The position numbers were made by a program, and so were the translations under genes. Of a stretch of DNA of 64,000 nt, positions 7,950-15,795 are shown one piece after another; positions within the stretch are counted from its first letter, which is position 1, and the number at the start of each line of letters is the position of its first letter. Origin of the DNA: Elioraea sp. Yellowstone (lineage in GTDB: Bacteria > Pseudomonadota > Alphaproteobacteria > Acetobacterales > Acetobacteraceae). The notes beneath the pieces are model-generated. The model searched no databases, was not told where the DNA came from, and was given only the letters and a program-made list of their open reading frames with translations. The DNA is taken from NCBI RefSeq assembly GCF_006704265.1, contig NZ_VIKA01000001.1, positions 38,201 through 102,200 of the forward strand, written 5' to 3'.

Positions 7950-8426
7950 ATGCTGATTTCCCCCGCCTACGCGCAGGCAGGCGATCCCACCGGCGGGCTG
8001 ATGAGCCTGGCGCCGCTGGTCCTGATCTTCGTCGTCTTCTACTTCATCCTGATCCGGCCGCAGCAGCGCAAGGCCAGGGAGCATCGCGAGATGCTGGCCC
8101 AGCTCAAGCGCGGCGACCGCGTGGTGACCGGCGGGGGCGTGCTCGCGACCGTCATCCGCGTGACCCCGGAGAGCGACGAGGTGGTGGTCGAGATCTCGAA
8201 GAACCCGCAGGTTCGGGTGACGGTGGCGAAGAACACGATCGCCTCGGTGCTGCGCGAGGAGACGGAGGCGAAGCCGGCCGAGGAGACGGCGGAGGCGAAG
8301 TCCGACCGGAAGCCCCGGAAGAAGGAACGCGCCGAGGCCGAACCCGCCGCGGAGGCACAGCCCGCGGCCGAGACTCCGGCCGAGCCGCCGCCCGCCAACG
8401 ACCAGCCGCCGCCCCGCCAAGGCTAG
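7950..8426 (+). CDS. yajC: Preprotein translocase accessory subunit YajC
   Basis: A 158-residue single-pass membrane protein. The N-terminus MLISPAYAQAGDP is typical of alphaproteobacterial YajC, followed by one transmembrane helix (LVLIFVVFYFILI), the invariant RPQQRKAREHREML, and the domain LKRGDRVVTGGGVLATVIRV. YajC associates with SecDF and SecYEG during protein export. The last about 50 residues are a low-complexity Ala/Pro/Glu tail, longer than in Escherichia coli. In many related genomes secD and secF follow yajC; here the next gene, five bases on, is the Mth938-like gene, so secDF must be elsewhere. Confidence 0.93.
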   Translation: MLISPAYAQAGDPTGGLMSLAPLVLIFVVFYFILIRPQQRKAREHREMLAQLKRGDRVVTGGGVLATVIRVTPESDEVVVEISKNPQVRVTVAKNTIASVLREETEAKPAEETAEAKSDRKPRKKERAEAEPAAEAQPAAETPAEPPPANDQPPPRQG

Positions 8427-8430
8427 CGTG

Positions 8431-8781
8431 ATGGCCCTGCCCGCGCTGCAGGGCTACGGCCCGGACGGATTCCGGATCGCGGGAGAAATCGTCGCGGGCT
8501 CGGTGATCCTGCTGCCCGACCGGGTCCTGCCCTGGACGGCGTCCTGCCTCGCCGAGGCAACCCCGGAGAGCCTCGCCCCGGTGATCGAGGCCAGCGCGGC
8601 GCTCGACCTGCTGGTGCTCGGCACCGGACGGCGCTTCGCGCTCGTCCCGCCGGGGCTGGCCAAGGCGCTGCGCGCGGTCGGCATCGCGGTCGAGGCGATG
8701 GACACCACGGCGGCCTGCCGCACCTTTCCCACCCTTGCCGCCGAGGGCAGGCGCGTCGCCGCGGCGCTGATCGCGCTGTAG
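8431..8781 (+). CDS. Mth938-like domain protein (NDUFAF3-related)
   Basis: A 116-residue single-domain protein of the Mth938/DUF498 family. The visible pattern is GYGPDGFRIAGE, then the conserved middle LDLLVLGTGRRFALVPP and the end EAMDTTAACRTFPTLAAEGRRVAAALI. The mitochondrial relative NDUFAF3 is a complex I assembly factor; the bacterial proteins are uncharacterised. The start may be ATG at 8431 or the GTG directly before it at 8428. It follows yajC by four bases, so the two are surely cotranscribed. Its presence in the same window as the whole nuo operon is suggestive, but the family also occurs in species without complex I. Confidence 0.82.
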   Translation: MALPALQGYGPDGFRIAGEIVAGSVILLPDRVLPWTASCLAEATPESLAPVIEASAALDLLVLGTGRRFALVPPGLAKALRAVGIAVEAMDTTAACRTFPTLAAEGRRVAAALIAL

Positions 8782-8796
8782 CTCATACCAGTACCA

Positions 8797-8825
8797 GCCC
8801 GCCGAAGGTTCGGCCCTCGGCGGGC
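8797..8825 (+). terminator. Hairpin after the yajC/Mth938 operon
   Basis: Perfect 9-base-pair stem, GCCCGCCGA at 8797-8805 and TCGGCGGGC at 8817-8825, with an 11-base loop, located 16 bases after the stop codon. No T-run follows. Confidence 0.5.
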
Positions 8826-8927
8826 CTGCACTGGCGTCGCCTGGCGCGCCGCGGCCGCCCCGCCAGCCCCGCGCGCGATACCCTCCGCACGAAGGTCAAG
8901 CCCGTGGGCTCCGGGTAGTCCGGGTAG

Positions 8928-9398
8928 TCAGTGCGTGTGTCGGCCGTGCGCTCCCGGCCCCCGGGCGCCGGCCGCCAGCACCGGCAGCTCGACCTCGACC
9001 GAGCCCGCCTTCTCGAAGCGGAGCGTGAGGCGGATGGTCTCGCCGCGCTTCAGGTCGCGCCTGAGCCCGATCAGCATGATGTGCAGCCCGCCCGGCGCCA
9101 GCACCACGGGCTCGCCCGGAGGGATCTCGATCGCGGTCACGGGGCGCATGCGCATCACGCCGCCCTCGTGCAGATGCGCGTGCAGCTCGACCGTTTCGGC
9201 CGCGTCGCTGGCCGCCGCGATCAGGCGGTCGGTCGTGTCGGTCGGATTGACCAGCGTCATGTAGGCTGCGCCGGTTCGGCCGGCGAGCGCGGCACGTGCC
9301 CAGGGCTCGACCACCTCGATGCGGTGGTCGTGGTGCGCGGCCGCTGGGGCGGCGGCAGCGGCGAGCGCAAGCGCGAATGCCGCACGACGGGTGATCAT
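8928..9398 (-). CDS. Periplasmic copper chaperone PCuAC
   Basis: A 156-residue exported protein. The signal peptide MITRRAAFALALAAAAAPAAA is followed by a His-rich mature start and the PCuAC domain. The copper motif is complete: His73, ten residues, Met84, 21 residues, His106-x-Met108 (ends GLHIML). This family delivers Cu(I) to the CuA site of cytochrome c oxidase, working with Sco. It ends in a Gly/His tail (GAHGRHTH) that could add metal binding. It lies 48 bases downstream of superoxide dismutase on the same strand but a strong hairpin separates them. No sco or cox gene is nearby. Confidence 0.9.
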   Translation of the reverse strand: MITRRAAFALALAAAAAPAAAHHDHRIEVVEPWARAALAGRTGAAYMTLVNPTDTTDRLIAAASDAAETVELHAHLHEGGVMRMRPVTAIEIPPGEPVVLAPGGLHIMLIGLRRDLKRGETIRLTLRFEKAGSVEVELPVLAAGARGPGAHGRHTH

Positions 9399-9419
9399 GG
9401 TCCCTCTCCGTACAGCGAA

Positions 9420-9440
9420 GGGGCGGCCCGCGGCCGCCCC
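9420..9440 (-). terminator. Hairpin between sod and PCuAC genes
   Basis: Perfect 9-base-pair stem, GGGGCGGCC at 9420-9428 and GGCCGCCCC at 9432-9440, with a 3-base loop, six bases past the superoxide dismutase stop. It would terminate or attenuate transcription coming from sod. Confidence 0.6.
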
Positions 9441-9446
9441 GGTGGC

Positions 9447-10058
9447 TCAGGCCTTGGCGAGCAGGCTCTCGACGTACTCCCAGTTCACCAGCTTCTCGAG
9501 GAAGTTGGTCAGGTAGTCCGGGCGACGGTTGCGGAAGTCGAGGTAGTAGCTGTGCTCCCACACGTCGCAGCCGAGGATCGCCGTGCCCGTGCCCTCGGCC
9601 AGGGGGTTCGAGCCGTTCGGCGTCTTCGTGCAGGCGAGCTTGCCGTCCTTGCCGACCACGAGCCAGGCCCAGCCCGAGCCGAACTGCGTTGCGCCTGCCT
9701 GCTTGAACGCGTCCTTGAATGCATCGACCGAGCCGAAATCCGAGACGATCTTCGCCTCGAGCTTCCCGGGCAGCTTGCCGCCGCCGTTCGGCTTCATGCA
9801 GGGCCAGAACAGGGTATGGTTCCAGTGCTGGCCTGCGTTGTTGAAAACGCCCGCCATCTCGGCCTTGCCGTAGGACAGCTTGACGATCTCCTCGAGCGAC
9901 TTGCCCTGGAGGGTCGCGTCCTTCTCGACGAAGCCGTTCAGCGCCGTGACATAGGCCTGGTGGTGCTTGCCGTGATGCAGCTCGAGCGTCTCCTGGCACA
10001 TGCCCGAGGCGGCGAGAGCGTCGTGCGCATAGGGCAGCGACGGCAGGGTGAAGGCCAT
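9447..10058 (-). CDS. Superoxide dismutase, Fe/Mn family
   Basis: A 203-residue cytoplasmic enzyme that dismutates superoxide to oxygen and peroxide. All four metal ligands are in place: His28 (in LELHHGKHH), His81 (HWNHTLFW), Asp165 and His169 (DVWEHSYYLDF). Gln77, four residues before His81, is the second-sphere glutamine placed as in iron enzymes, so iron or cambialistic use is likelier than strict manganese. The ATG at 10058 gives MAFTLPSLPY, the usual start; the in-frame extension upstream has no family counterpart. It is followed by a hairpin and the copper chaperone gene. Confidence 0.95.
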   Translation of the reverse strand: MAFTLPSLPYAHDALAASGMCQETLELHHGKHHQAYVTALNGFVEKDATLQGKSLEEIVKLSYGKAEMAGVFNNAGQHWNHTLFWPCMKPNGGGKLPGKLEAKIVSDFGSVDAFKDAFKQAGATQFGSGWAWLVVGKDGKLACTKTPNGSNPLAEGTGTAILGCDVWEHSYYLDFRNRRPDYLTNFLEKLVNWEYVESLLAKA

Positions 10059-10171
10059 GGCGTCTGTCTCCGGTTCCGTGGGGAGGGGTGTGCCCCCGCG
10101 TGTGAAGGCAGAGGGCAGGTAAGGCCCCTTGTGGGGGATCGTCAACCGGGCCGCGCCGTGCCACCTGGGGC

Positions 10172-11017
10172 GTGATGTCGCCCCCGCTCTCTCCCTGTGG
10201 CGCGATCGTGCGCCGTGACGACCCGGACCGGTTCCTCTGCGCTCTGTTCGCGCCCGAAGCCGCGCGCGAGGCGCTGTTCACGCTCTACGCATTCAATGCG
10301 GCCCTCGCGAGCGTGCGCGACGCGGTGACCGAGCCGGCGCTCGGGCTGATCCGGCTGCAGTGGTGGCGCGAGACGGTGGAGGAGGCGTCGCACGGACGCT
10401 TCCGCCGCCACGAGGTCGCCGAGCCCCTCGGCCGGCTGATCGTGCAGAAGGAGCTTGATCCGGCGCTGCTCGATGCGGTGATCACGGCACGCGAGGCGGA
10501 GTTCGCCGAGGAGGGCATCCCCGACCCGCCAGCGCTCGAGGCCTATGCGGCAGGGACTGCCGGTGGACTGATGCGCCTCGCGCTCGCGGTGCTGGGCGCG
10601 GAGACGCCGGCCGCGGTGGCGGCGGCTCGGTATGCGGGAACGGTCTACGGGCTGGCCGGCATCCTGCGGGCGGCCCCCGTGGCGGCAGCGCGCGGACGGA
10701 CGCTGCTGCCGCGCGTGCTCTTGCGCCGGGAGGGGGTGCGGGTGGCGGATCTCGCGCGCCGTCCGGTCGGGGAGGGGGCACGGCGGGTTGTGCGCGCGAT
10801 CGTCGAGCTCGCCGACAGCCATGCGGCCACGCTGCGCGGGCTGCTGCCCGAGGTGCCGCGGGCGGCTGTGCCGGCGCTGCTGCCGGCGGCGCTGGGCGTG
10901 CGGACGCTCGGGCGACTGCGCGGGGCAGGGTTCGATCCGGGGGATGCGCGCGTGGCAGGGCCGCGACTGGGGGCGCAATGGGCGGTTGCGCGCATGGCGT
11001 GGACGGGGCGGGTGTGA
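10172..11017 (+). CDS. Squalene/phytoene synthase-fold protein (NDUFAF6-like)
   Basis: A 281-residue all-helical protein of the squalene/phytoene synthase superfamily. It shows LYAFNAALASVRDAVTEPALGLIRLQWWRETVEE near the start, the block where active enzymes have a DxxxD motif; here that pair of aspartates is not present. The second aspartate motif is also missing, since ILRAAPVAAARGRTLLP replaces the expected ILRDxxED. This fits the NDUFAF6 branch, linked in mitochondria to complex I assembly, rather than a terpene synthase. The GTG at 10172 is followed directly by ATG at 10175; either may be the start. In related bacteria this gene often follows a Mth938-like gene. Confidence 0.8.
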   Translation: MMSPPLSPCGAIVRRDDPDRFLCALFAPEAAREALFTLYAFNAALASVRDAVTEPALGLIRLQWWRETVEEASHGRFRRHEVAEPLGRLIVQKELDPALLDAVITAREAEFAEEGIPDPPALEAYAAGTAGGLMRLALAVLGAETPAAVAAARYAGTVYGLAGILRAAPVAAARGRTLLPRVLLRREGVRVADLARRPVGEGARRVVRAIVELADSHAATLRGLLPEVPRAAVPALLPAALGVRTLGRLRGAGFDPGDARVAGPRLGAQWAVARMAWTGRV

Positions 11018-11401
11018 GGGCGCGGCATGAGGCCGGGATACCCCACCTCGCAGCGCGCCGGTTTTGCAGGAGGCCGTCTGTGAGGGGCTGCGCCCCATGG
11101 CGGCATTCTCGCGCTCGGGATCGTTGACCTGCCTGGCTTCTTCGGACCACGGGCAGCACGCGACTGTCACTCCTGCTGCCGGCTTCGGATGTCGCCAGCA
11201 GGACGGCAGGGGCAGGTCGGTCCTTCCCGTCTCATCGACCACGTCGCCAATGATCGTCCTGCGATGGGTGCGCGCCCTCCGCGCCACCAGCCCCGCCGGT
11301 CCCGTCCGTCGTCGGCCACACCCTTCCCGCGGATACCCTCCGCTTGCGGAGGACTCCATCAACCAGGAGGGGGCGCGAGAACTCCCGCTTCCCGCCAGTC
11401 C
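11018..11401. other. Intergenic region of 384 bases with no supported gene
   Basis: An open frame spans most of this stretch, but its Arg/Ser/Pro-rich translation resembles no protein and has no ribosome site, so no gene is called. The region holds a perfect short hairpin at 11337-11352 (listed separately). It separates two convergent genes. Confidence 0.4.
11337..11352. repeat. Short palindromic hairpin, CCTCCGC-TT-GCGGAGG
   Basis: Two perfectly complementary 7-base arms (11337-11343 and 11346-11352) around a 2-base loop. The preceding GATACCCTCCGC also occurs at about 8877-8888, so this may belong to a small dispersed repeat family. It could also act as a terminator for the convergent genes. 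Confidence 0.4.
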
Positions 11402-12337
11402 CTAGGCCGCGCGCTTCCGCTCGGCCGCAGCCAGCGCCGCGAGGTGGCGCGCGATCGCCTCCATGCCGGAGACGCCGGCGGCCGCCTCGGCATCGGGGTT
11501 GTAGTTGGTGTTGGTGTTGACGTCGTAGGTCCAGGCGCGGCCGTCGCGATCGGTGATGAACTCTATCCCGGCGATGCCGATGTCGTTGGCTGCCAGGAAC
11601 GCCTCCCAGCGCGGGATCAGGGGATGGCTGAACCCGTCGATGACGCGGAACTTCGGCCCCTTCGCCTCGGCCGGGCAGACCTTGCCCACGGCGCACTGGT
11701 CGGCCGGGCAGAGCTCGAACCCGTCGGAGGTGTCGACGCGCACCGCATAGAGGAACCTTCCGCCGACGAACTCGACACGCGTGATGAAGGGCTCGGGCGC
11801 GGCGATGTAGCGCTGCACCAGGGTGATGCCGTCGAGCGGCTCCTCGAACGCCTCCGAGCCGAGATGCTCGTCCAGCGCCGCGGCCGAGAGGAACAGCCGC
11901 ACGCCCAGCCCCTTGCCGCCGCGGTTGTGCTTGAGGATCAGCGGGAAGCCCAGCCGCTGGGCGGCCTCGCCGATATGCTCGCGCCCGACCACGGCGATGG
12001 TCTCGGGCGTGTCGATGCCGAAAGCCGCGAGCGCCTCGTACTGCGCGACCTTGCTGATCTCGAGCGCGAGCGCGCGCGGCCCGTTGACCACGGTGCGGCC
12101 GTGCCGGCGCAGCCAGGCGAGGATCGCGCCGGTGTGCTCGGCCGCAAAACGGTGGCCGCGTGTGTGCGACGACGCGCTCATGCGGTTGTAGTAGACGCCC
12201 TCAGGGGGCGGCACCCGCAGATCGAGCGTGCCGCGATCGACAAACCACTCGCGGAACGGCGTGCCGATGCGCCCGAAGGCGGCGCGCAGCGGCGCCAGCC
12301 AGGCGTCGTTCTCGTGGATCACGTGGATGGTGGTCAT
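11402..12337 (-). CDS. RimK-like ATP-grasp ligase
   Basis: A 311-residue ATP-grasp protein. The central nucleotide-binding stretch is PLILKHNRGGKGLGVRLF and the metal-binding C-terminal loop is YDVNTNTNYNPDAE, the pattern of RimK/LysX-type enzymes that join an amino group to a carboxylate using ATP. The substrate is unknown. The N-terminal domain starts MTTIHVIHENDAW. The ATG at 12335-12337 is chosen; the open frame continues upstream to 12604 but that extension is low-complexity and crosses the promoter region of the divergent regulator. It pairs head to head with an Lrp/AsnC gene, so amino-acid-responsive control is likely. Confidence 0.85.
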   Translation of the reverse strand: MTTIHVIHENDAWLAPLRAAFGRIGTPFREWFVDRGTLDLRVPPPEGVYYNRMSASSHTRGHRFAAEHTGAILAWLRRHGRTVVNGPRALALEISKVAQYEALAAFGIDTPETIAVVGREHIGEAAQRLGFPLILKHNRGGKGLGVRLFLSAAALDEHLGSEAFEEPLDGITLVQRYIAAPEPFITRVEFVGGRFLYAVRVDTSDGFELCPADQCAVGKVCPAEAKGPKFRVIDGFSHPLIPRWEAFLAANDIGIAGIEFITDRDGRAWTYDVNTNTNYNPDAEAAAGVSGMEAIARHLAALAAAERKRAA

Positions 12338-12546
12338 CGACCTGGACTCTCCATCAGCGTGGGTCGGTGGTGCAGGTAGAGACTGCGTCCGGTTCGGACG
12401 CCGCGACCGGTCCGGTCTGCGCCATCCCCGCCGGCCTGAGGGTCGGGAGGCGACAGGGCGGCGGGCCTGCCCGCTGCGGCAACGGCGAGCCATACCCGAT
12501 AGGGAGAGGGCGGGGCCGGCGAAGGCGGGGAGCTTCGGGGATTCAT

Positions 12547-12559
12547 GGAAAGAATTTCC
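12547..12559. promoter_or_regulatory. 13-base palindrome in the ATP-grasp/Lrp divergent region
   Basis: GGAAA-GAA-TTTCC at 12547-12559 is a perfect dyad with an AT-rich centre, the general shape of Lrp/AsnC binding sites. It lies in the most AT-rich patch of the area, between the two divergent start codons. Confidence 0.5.
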
Positions 12560-12570
12560 TTCATCTGGGA

Positions 12571-12598
12571 TTGATTGAGTCAAGTAGAGTGTTATTTT
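12571..12598 (+). promoter_or_regulatory. Candidate promoter of the Lrp/AsnC gene
   Basis: TTGATT at 12571-12576 and TATTTT at 12593-12598 are separated by 16 bases; each matches four of six sigma-70 consensus positions. It sits 36 bases before the ATG in an unusually AT-rich segment. Confidence 0.45.
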
Positions 12599-12633
12599 CT
12601 GCATTTAGGCTCATATCAGGAAGGAAGCCCTCC

Positions 12634-13107
12634 ATGCCACGATCCGCGGAGTTGGATGAGGTCGATCGTTCCATCCTCCGTCTATTGCAGCGCGACGCTT
12701 CGCTCTCGCTCGCTGCGATCGCCGAACAGGTGGGACTGACGCAGACGCCGTGCTGGAAGCGCATCCGCCGCATGGAGCAGGCGGGAATCCTGATCGGCCG
12801 CATCGCGCTGGTGGACCCGGCGAAGGTCGGGCTGCCGTTGACCGCCTTCGTCGCGATCGAGACGGGGGACCATTCCGGACCATGGCTGGAACGGTTCGCC
12901 AGCGTGCTCGCCGCCATGCCGGAGGTGATGGACGCCTGGCGCATGGCCGGCGATATCGACTACCTGCTGCGTGTGGTCGTGCCGAACATGACGGCCTATG
13001 ACGCGTTCTACCGCCGCCTGATCGCGGCGATCCCGCTGAAGAACGTCTCCAGCCGCTTCGCGATGGAGCACATCAAGGCAGAGACGGTGCTGCCCCTTCC
13101 GGCGTGA
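12634..13107 (+). CDS. Lrp/AsnC family transcriptional regulator
   Basis: A 157-residue protein with an N-terminal helix-turn-helix (LDEVDRSILRLLQRDASLSLAAIAEQVGLTQTPCWKRIRRME) and a C-terminal RAM ligand-binding domain (VMDAWRMAGDIDYLLRVVV). Lrp/AsnC proteins form octamers that sense amino acids and usually control neighbouring amino-acid genes. The ATG at 12634 has AGGAAGG upstream. The divergent RimK-like ligase is the obvious target, and a palindrome and promoter lie between them. The sensed amino acid cannot be told from sequence. Confidence 0.92.
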   Translation: MPRSAELDEVDRSILRLLQRDASLSLAAIAEQVGLTQTPCWKRIRRMEQAGILIGRIALVDPAKVGLPLTAFVAIETGDHSGPWLERFASVLAAMPEVMDAWRMAGDIDYLLRVVVPNMTAYDAFYRRLIAAIPLKNVSSRFAMEHIKAETVLPLPA

Positions 13108-13143
13108 GGGCGGGGGCGACCGGAACGGCCGCCGCCGCTCCGC

Positions 13144-14862
13144 TCACAGGCGATCGAGGCTGAGCAGGCGCTTCTCGCCGAGCCAGGCCTTGGCGAACGC
13201 CGCCTCTTCCGCGGTCGCGTCCTGCCCGGCCGCGCGTTTGGCCTGCACGAGGCCCCAGAGCGCCCAGCCGTTGCGCGGCATCTGCTCCAGCGCCGCCTCG
13301 AACGCGGCGACCGCCTCGCCGGCACGGCCGGCCTTGAGCAGCACCGCGCCGAGTGTCTGGCGCACCGGGTAGTACCAGTAGGGCGGCTCCATGTAGCCGG
13401 TGCCGGCCTCCGCCTCGATGGCGGCGTGCAGCAGCCGCTCCGCCTCTGCCCAGTCCTGCCGGGATGCGGCGATGCGCGCGCGCACGACGTCGCGCGCAAT
13501 GCCGAGCACCAGGCGCGCGGGCAGGAATTGCGCCTCGAGCCCGGCGAGGTCCGCACCCTCGATGATCGCGCCGATCGCCTCGGCCTCCGTCTGCGCCGCA
13601 GCGAGGTTGCCGGCGTAGACCTGCGCCACCCCGCGCGCGTAGTGCCAGTACGCCTTCACGAACGGGAAGCGGTTGCCGGGATCGGGCAGCGCCAGGATGG
13701 TCGCCGGATCGCTGAACTGCGCGTGCGCGCTGTACGGCGCGGTCTTGATCGCCTGCACCCAGGCGAGCTTCTCCGACACCTCGTCCGAGGTGACGCGCAC
13801 GAGCTTCTCGGCGGAGGCGATCACGTCCTGCGTCAGCCCCGCCATCTGCGCCGAGATCATCAGGAAGTGCACGTTGTGCGGGTAGTAGCCGTAGCGGTAG
13901 AGCGGGCTCGCCGCCTCGCCCATCTGCGCGAGCATCGCCTCGTCGGCGGCCACCGCGTCGCGGTTCACCGCGATCGAGTCCGCGTAGCGGCCGACGCGCA
14001 CATAGATGTGCGCCGGCATGTGCACGAGATGGCCGGCCGCCGGTGCCGCACCGCGCAGCCGGTCGGCCGCGGCTTCCGCTCTCGACGGATCGGCCGAGGC
14101 CTCCACCGCGTGGATGGAGAGGTGCAGCGCCGCCGGATGGTTCGGCGCGACCGCGAGCGCGCGCTCGAGTGCCGCGACGATCTCGCCGCCATGGCCCTTC
14201 GGTGTCACGCGGTCGGCCTCCCAGTAGTCCCAGGGCTGCAGGTTCATCAGCGCATCGGCGAACACCACCTGCACGTCGGCATCGTCCGGATAGGCTGTTG
14301 CGACCTTCCGCATCGCATCCGCGAAGGCGCGGTCGAGCGCGGCACGCTCGGCCTTGGCATCGGCGCTGTAGCGATGCTGCAGCGCCTCGATCAGCGCGCG
14401 CTCCTTCGGCGTCGCCCGCGCAGCGAGGGCCTGCGCCCGGCGCGCGGCGGCAACGGCGGGGGCGACCGCCTCGGGCGCCATGGCGTCGTTGATGTTGGGG
14501 CCGAGCGCGAAGGCCTCGCCCCAGAAGCACATCGCGCAGCCCGGGTCGATCTCCTGCGCGGTGCGGAAGGAGCGGATCGCCTCGGCGTGGTTGAACGCCC
14601 AGACGAGCCGCAGGCCCTGGTCGAAATAGGCCTGGGCGAGCGGTTCGGCGGTGGTGACGCGGACGCTGATCTCGCCGAGTCCCTGGTAGAGCGGCGGACG
14701 CGCCAAGGTGGTCGCGCGCGCCTCGCCTGCGGCATGCGCGACGCCGGGCCGGTGGAGTTCGGCGCCGCGCTGGTGGTTGTCGTGCGCGAGCGCGGCGGGA
14801 GCGAGCGCGACCCCGGCGAGCAGAACGGCACGCAGTCCGGTGCGACGAAGCAAGGCGATCAT
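13144..14862 (-). CDS. Secreted tetratricopeptide-repeat protein with CxxC and His motifs
   Basis: A 572-residue exported protein. The signal peptide MIALLRRTGLRAVLLAGVALAPAALA is cleaved after ALA, then a His-rich start (HDNHQRGAELH). TPR-like helices fill the rest, for example FDQGLRLVWAFNHAEAIRSF. Distinctive conserved-looking motifs are PGCAMCFWGEAFALGPNIN (Cys109, Cys112), HLVHMPAHIYVRVGRY near residue 277, and YYPHNVHFLM near 327. A CxxC plus several His suggests metal or haem contact; that is inference. It is the last gene of the four-gene minus-strand operon, 41 bases after the hydrolase, with GGAGAG before its ATG. No enzyme domain is recognised; function unknown. Confidence 0.8.
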   Translation of the reverse strand: MIALLRRTGLRAVLLAGVALAPAALAHDNHQRGAELHRPGVAHAAGEARATTLARPPLYQGLGEISVRVTTAEPLAQAYFDQGLRLVWAFNHAEAIRSFRTAQEIDPGCAMCFWGEAFALGPNINDAMAPEAVAPAVAAARRAQALAARATPKERALIEALQHRYSADAKAERAALDRAFADAMRKVATAYPDDADVQVVFADALMNLQPWDYWEADRVTPKGHGGEIVAALERALAVAPNHPAALHLSIHAVEASADPSRAEAAADRLRGAAPAAGHLVHMPAHIYVRVGRYADSIAVNRDAVAADEAMLAQMGEAASPLYRYGYYPHNVHFLMISAQMAGLTQDVIASAEKLVRVTSDEVSEKLAWVQAIKTAPYSAHAQFSDPATILALPDPGNRFPFVKAYWHYARGVAQVYAGNLAAAQTEAEAIGAIIEGADLAGLEAQFLPARLVLGIARDVVRARIAASRQDWAEAERLLHAAIEAEAGTGYMEPPYWYYPVRQTLGAVLLKAGRAGEAVAAFEAALEQMPRNGWALWGLVQAKRAAGQDATAEEAAFAKAWLGEKRLLSLDRL

Positions 14863-14903
14863 GGTTCTCTCCTGTCCGGTTCGGGATGGGATCAGCGGCG
14901 GGG

Positions 14904-15728
14904 TCATGCCACCTGTTGCGTCTCGAGGCTCGCGACGAAGCCTGCGAGATCGCGTGCGAAACGCTCCGGCTCCTCCCAGTGCGGCGCGTGGCCCGCCTCG
15001 CGATAGGCGGCGAGGCGCGCGCCGGGGATCGCGAGCAGGGCGTCCTGGTCGGCGCGCCCGACGATCGCGTCGCGGGCACCCCAGAGCAGCAGCGTGGGCG
15101 CGGCGATGCGCGGAAGTTCGGCGCGGAGGTCGGTCGCGAGGAGCGCCGCGAAGGCCTCGCGCCAGACATGGGCCGGCACCTTCAAGCTCTCCTGCACCGC
15201 GGTCTCGAGCAGCCCGACGGGGACGGGCTGGGCGCAGGTGCCGCTCTGGAACTCCCACACGAAGCTCTCGTCCACCGGGTCTTGCAGGGCCGACACGGTG
15301 CCCTCCCACAGCGTCTCGATCTCCGGGTTGCCGCGCCCGCGGGGAAAAGCGCCGACCAGCACCAGCCCGGCGACGCGGTGGGGATGGTCGAGGGCCACGC
15401 GCTGCGCGACCACGCTGCCCATCGAATGGCCGAGCACGACCGCGCGCGCGATGCCGAGCGTGTCCATCAACGCGATCACGTCATCGGCGAAGTCGGCCAT
15501 CGCGTAGCCCTCGCTCGGCTTGGAGGCATCGCCGTGACCGCGCAGCGTCACCGCGATCGCGCGGATCGCGCGCGGCAGGTGCAACAGGATCGGCTCGAAG
15601 GAGCGCCAGGAATCGGTGATGCCGTGCAGCATCAGGACAGGGGTGCCGACCGGGTCGCCGTGCTCGACGACCGGCAGGGCGAGGCCATTGGGAAGCCGGA
15701 TCGTCGATATCCGGAAGCCTGCGAGCAT
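14904..15728 (-). CDS. Alpha/beta hydrolase
   Basis: A 274-residue alpha/beta-hydrolase-fold enzyme. The nucleophile elbow GHSMG places the catalytic Ser at 102. The acid is probably Asp220 in LLWGARDAIVG and the base His247 in REAGHAPHWEEPERF. The oxyanion region is VLMLHGITDSW. It resembles general esterases and haloperoxidase-like hydrolases; the substrate is not evident. There is no signal peptide, so it is cytoplasmic. It lies between a DsrE-like gene (67 bases upstream) and the secreted TPR gene, on the same strand. Confidence 0.88.
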   Translation of the reverse strand: MLAGFRISTIRLPNGLALPVVEHGDPVGTPVLMLHGITDSWRSFEPILLHLPRAIRAIAVTLRGHGDASKPSEGYAMADFADDVIALMDTLGIARAVVLGHSMGSVVAQRVALDHPHRVAGLVLVGAFPRGRGNPEIETLWEGTVSALQDPVDESFVWEFQSGTCAQPVPVGLLETAVQESLKVPAHVWREAFAALLATDLRAELPRIAAPTLLLWGARDAIVGRADQDALLAIPGARLAAYREAGHAPHWEEPERFARDLAGFVASLETQQVA

Positions 15729-15795
15729 GGTGAAGCTCCGTTGCCGGGTCCGCCGGAACAGGGCGCCTGCGCCGCCCCGGCAGGATGTTGCGGGG

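Noticed and set aside
10172..11017. Active squalene or phytoene synthase for hopanoid or carotenoid synthesis
   Set aside because: Both aspartate-rich motifs needed for prenyl diphosphate binding are missing, and no other hopanoid or carotenoid gene is near.
11064..11405. Possible small gene between the NDUFAF6-like gene and the ATP-grasp ligase
   Set aside because: No ribosome site, no recognisable motif, and an Arg/Ser/Pro-rich composition expected of non-coding GC-rich DNA.
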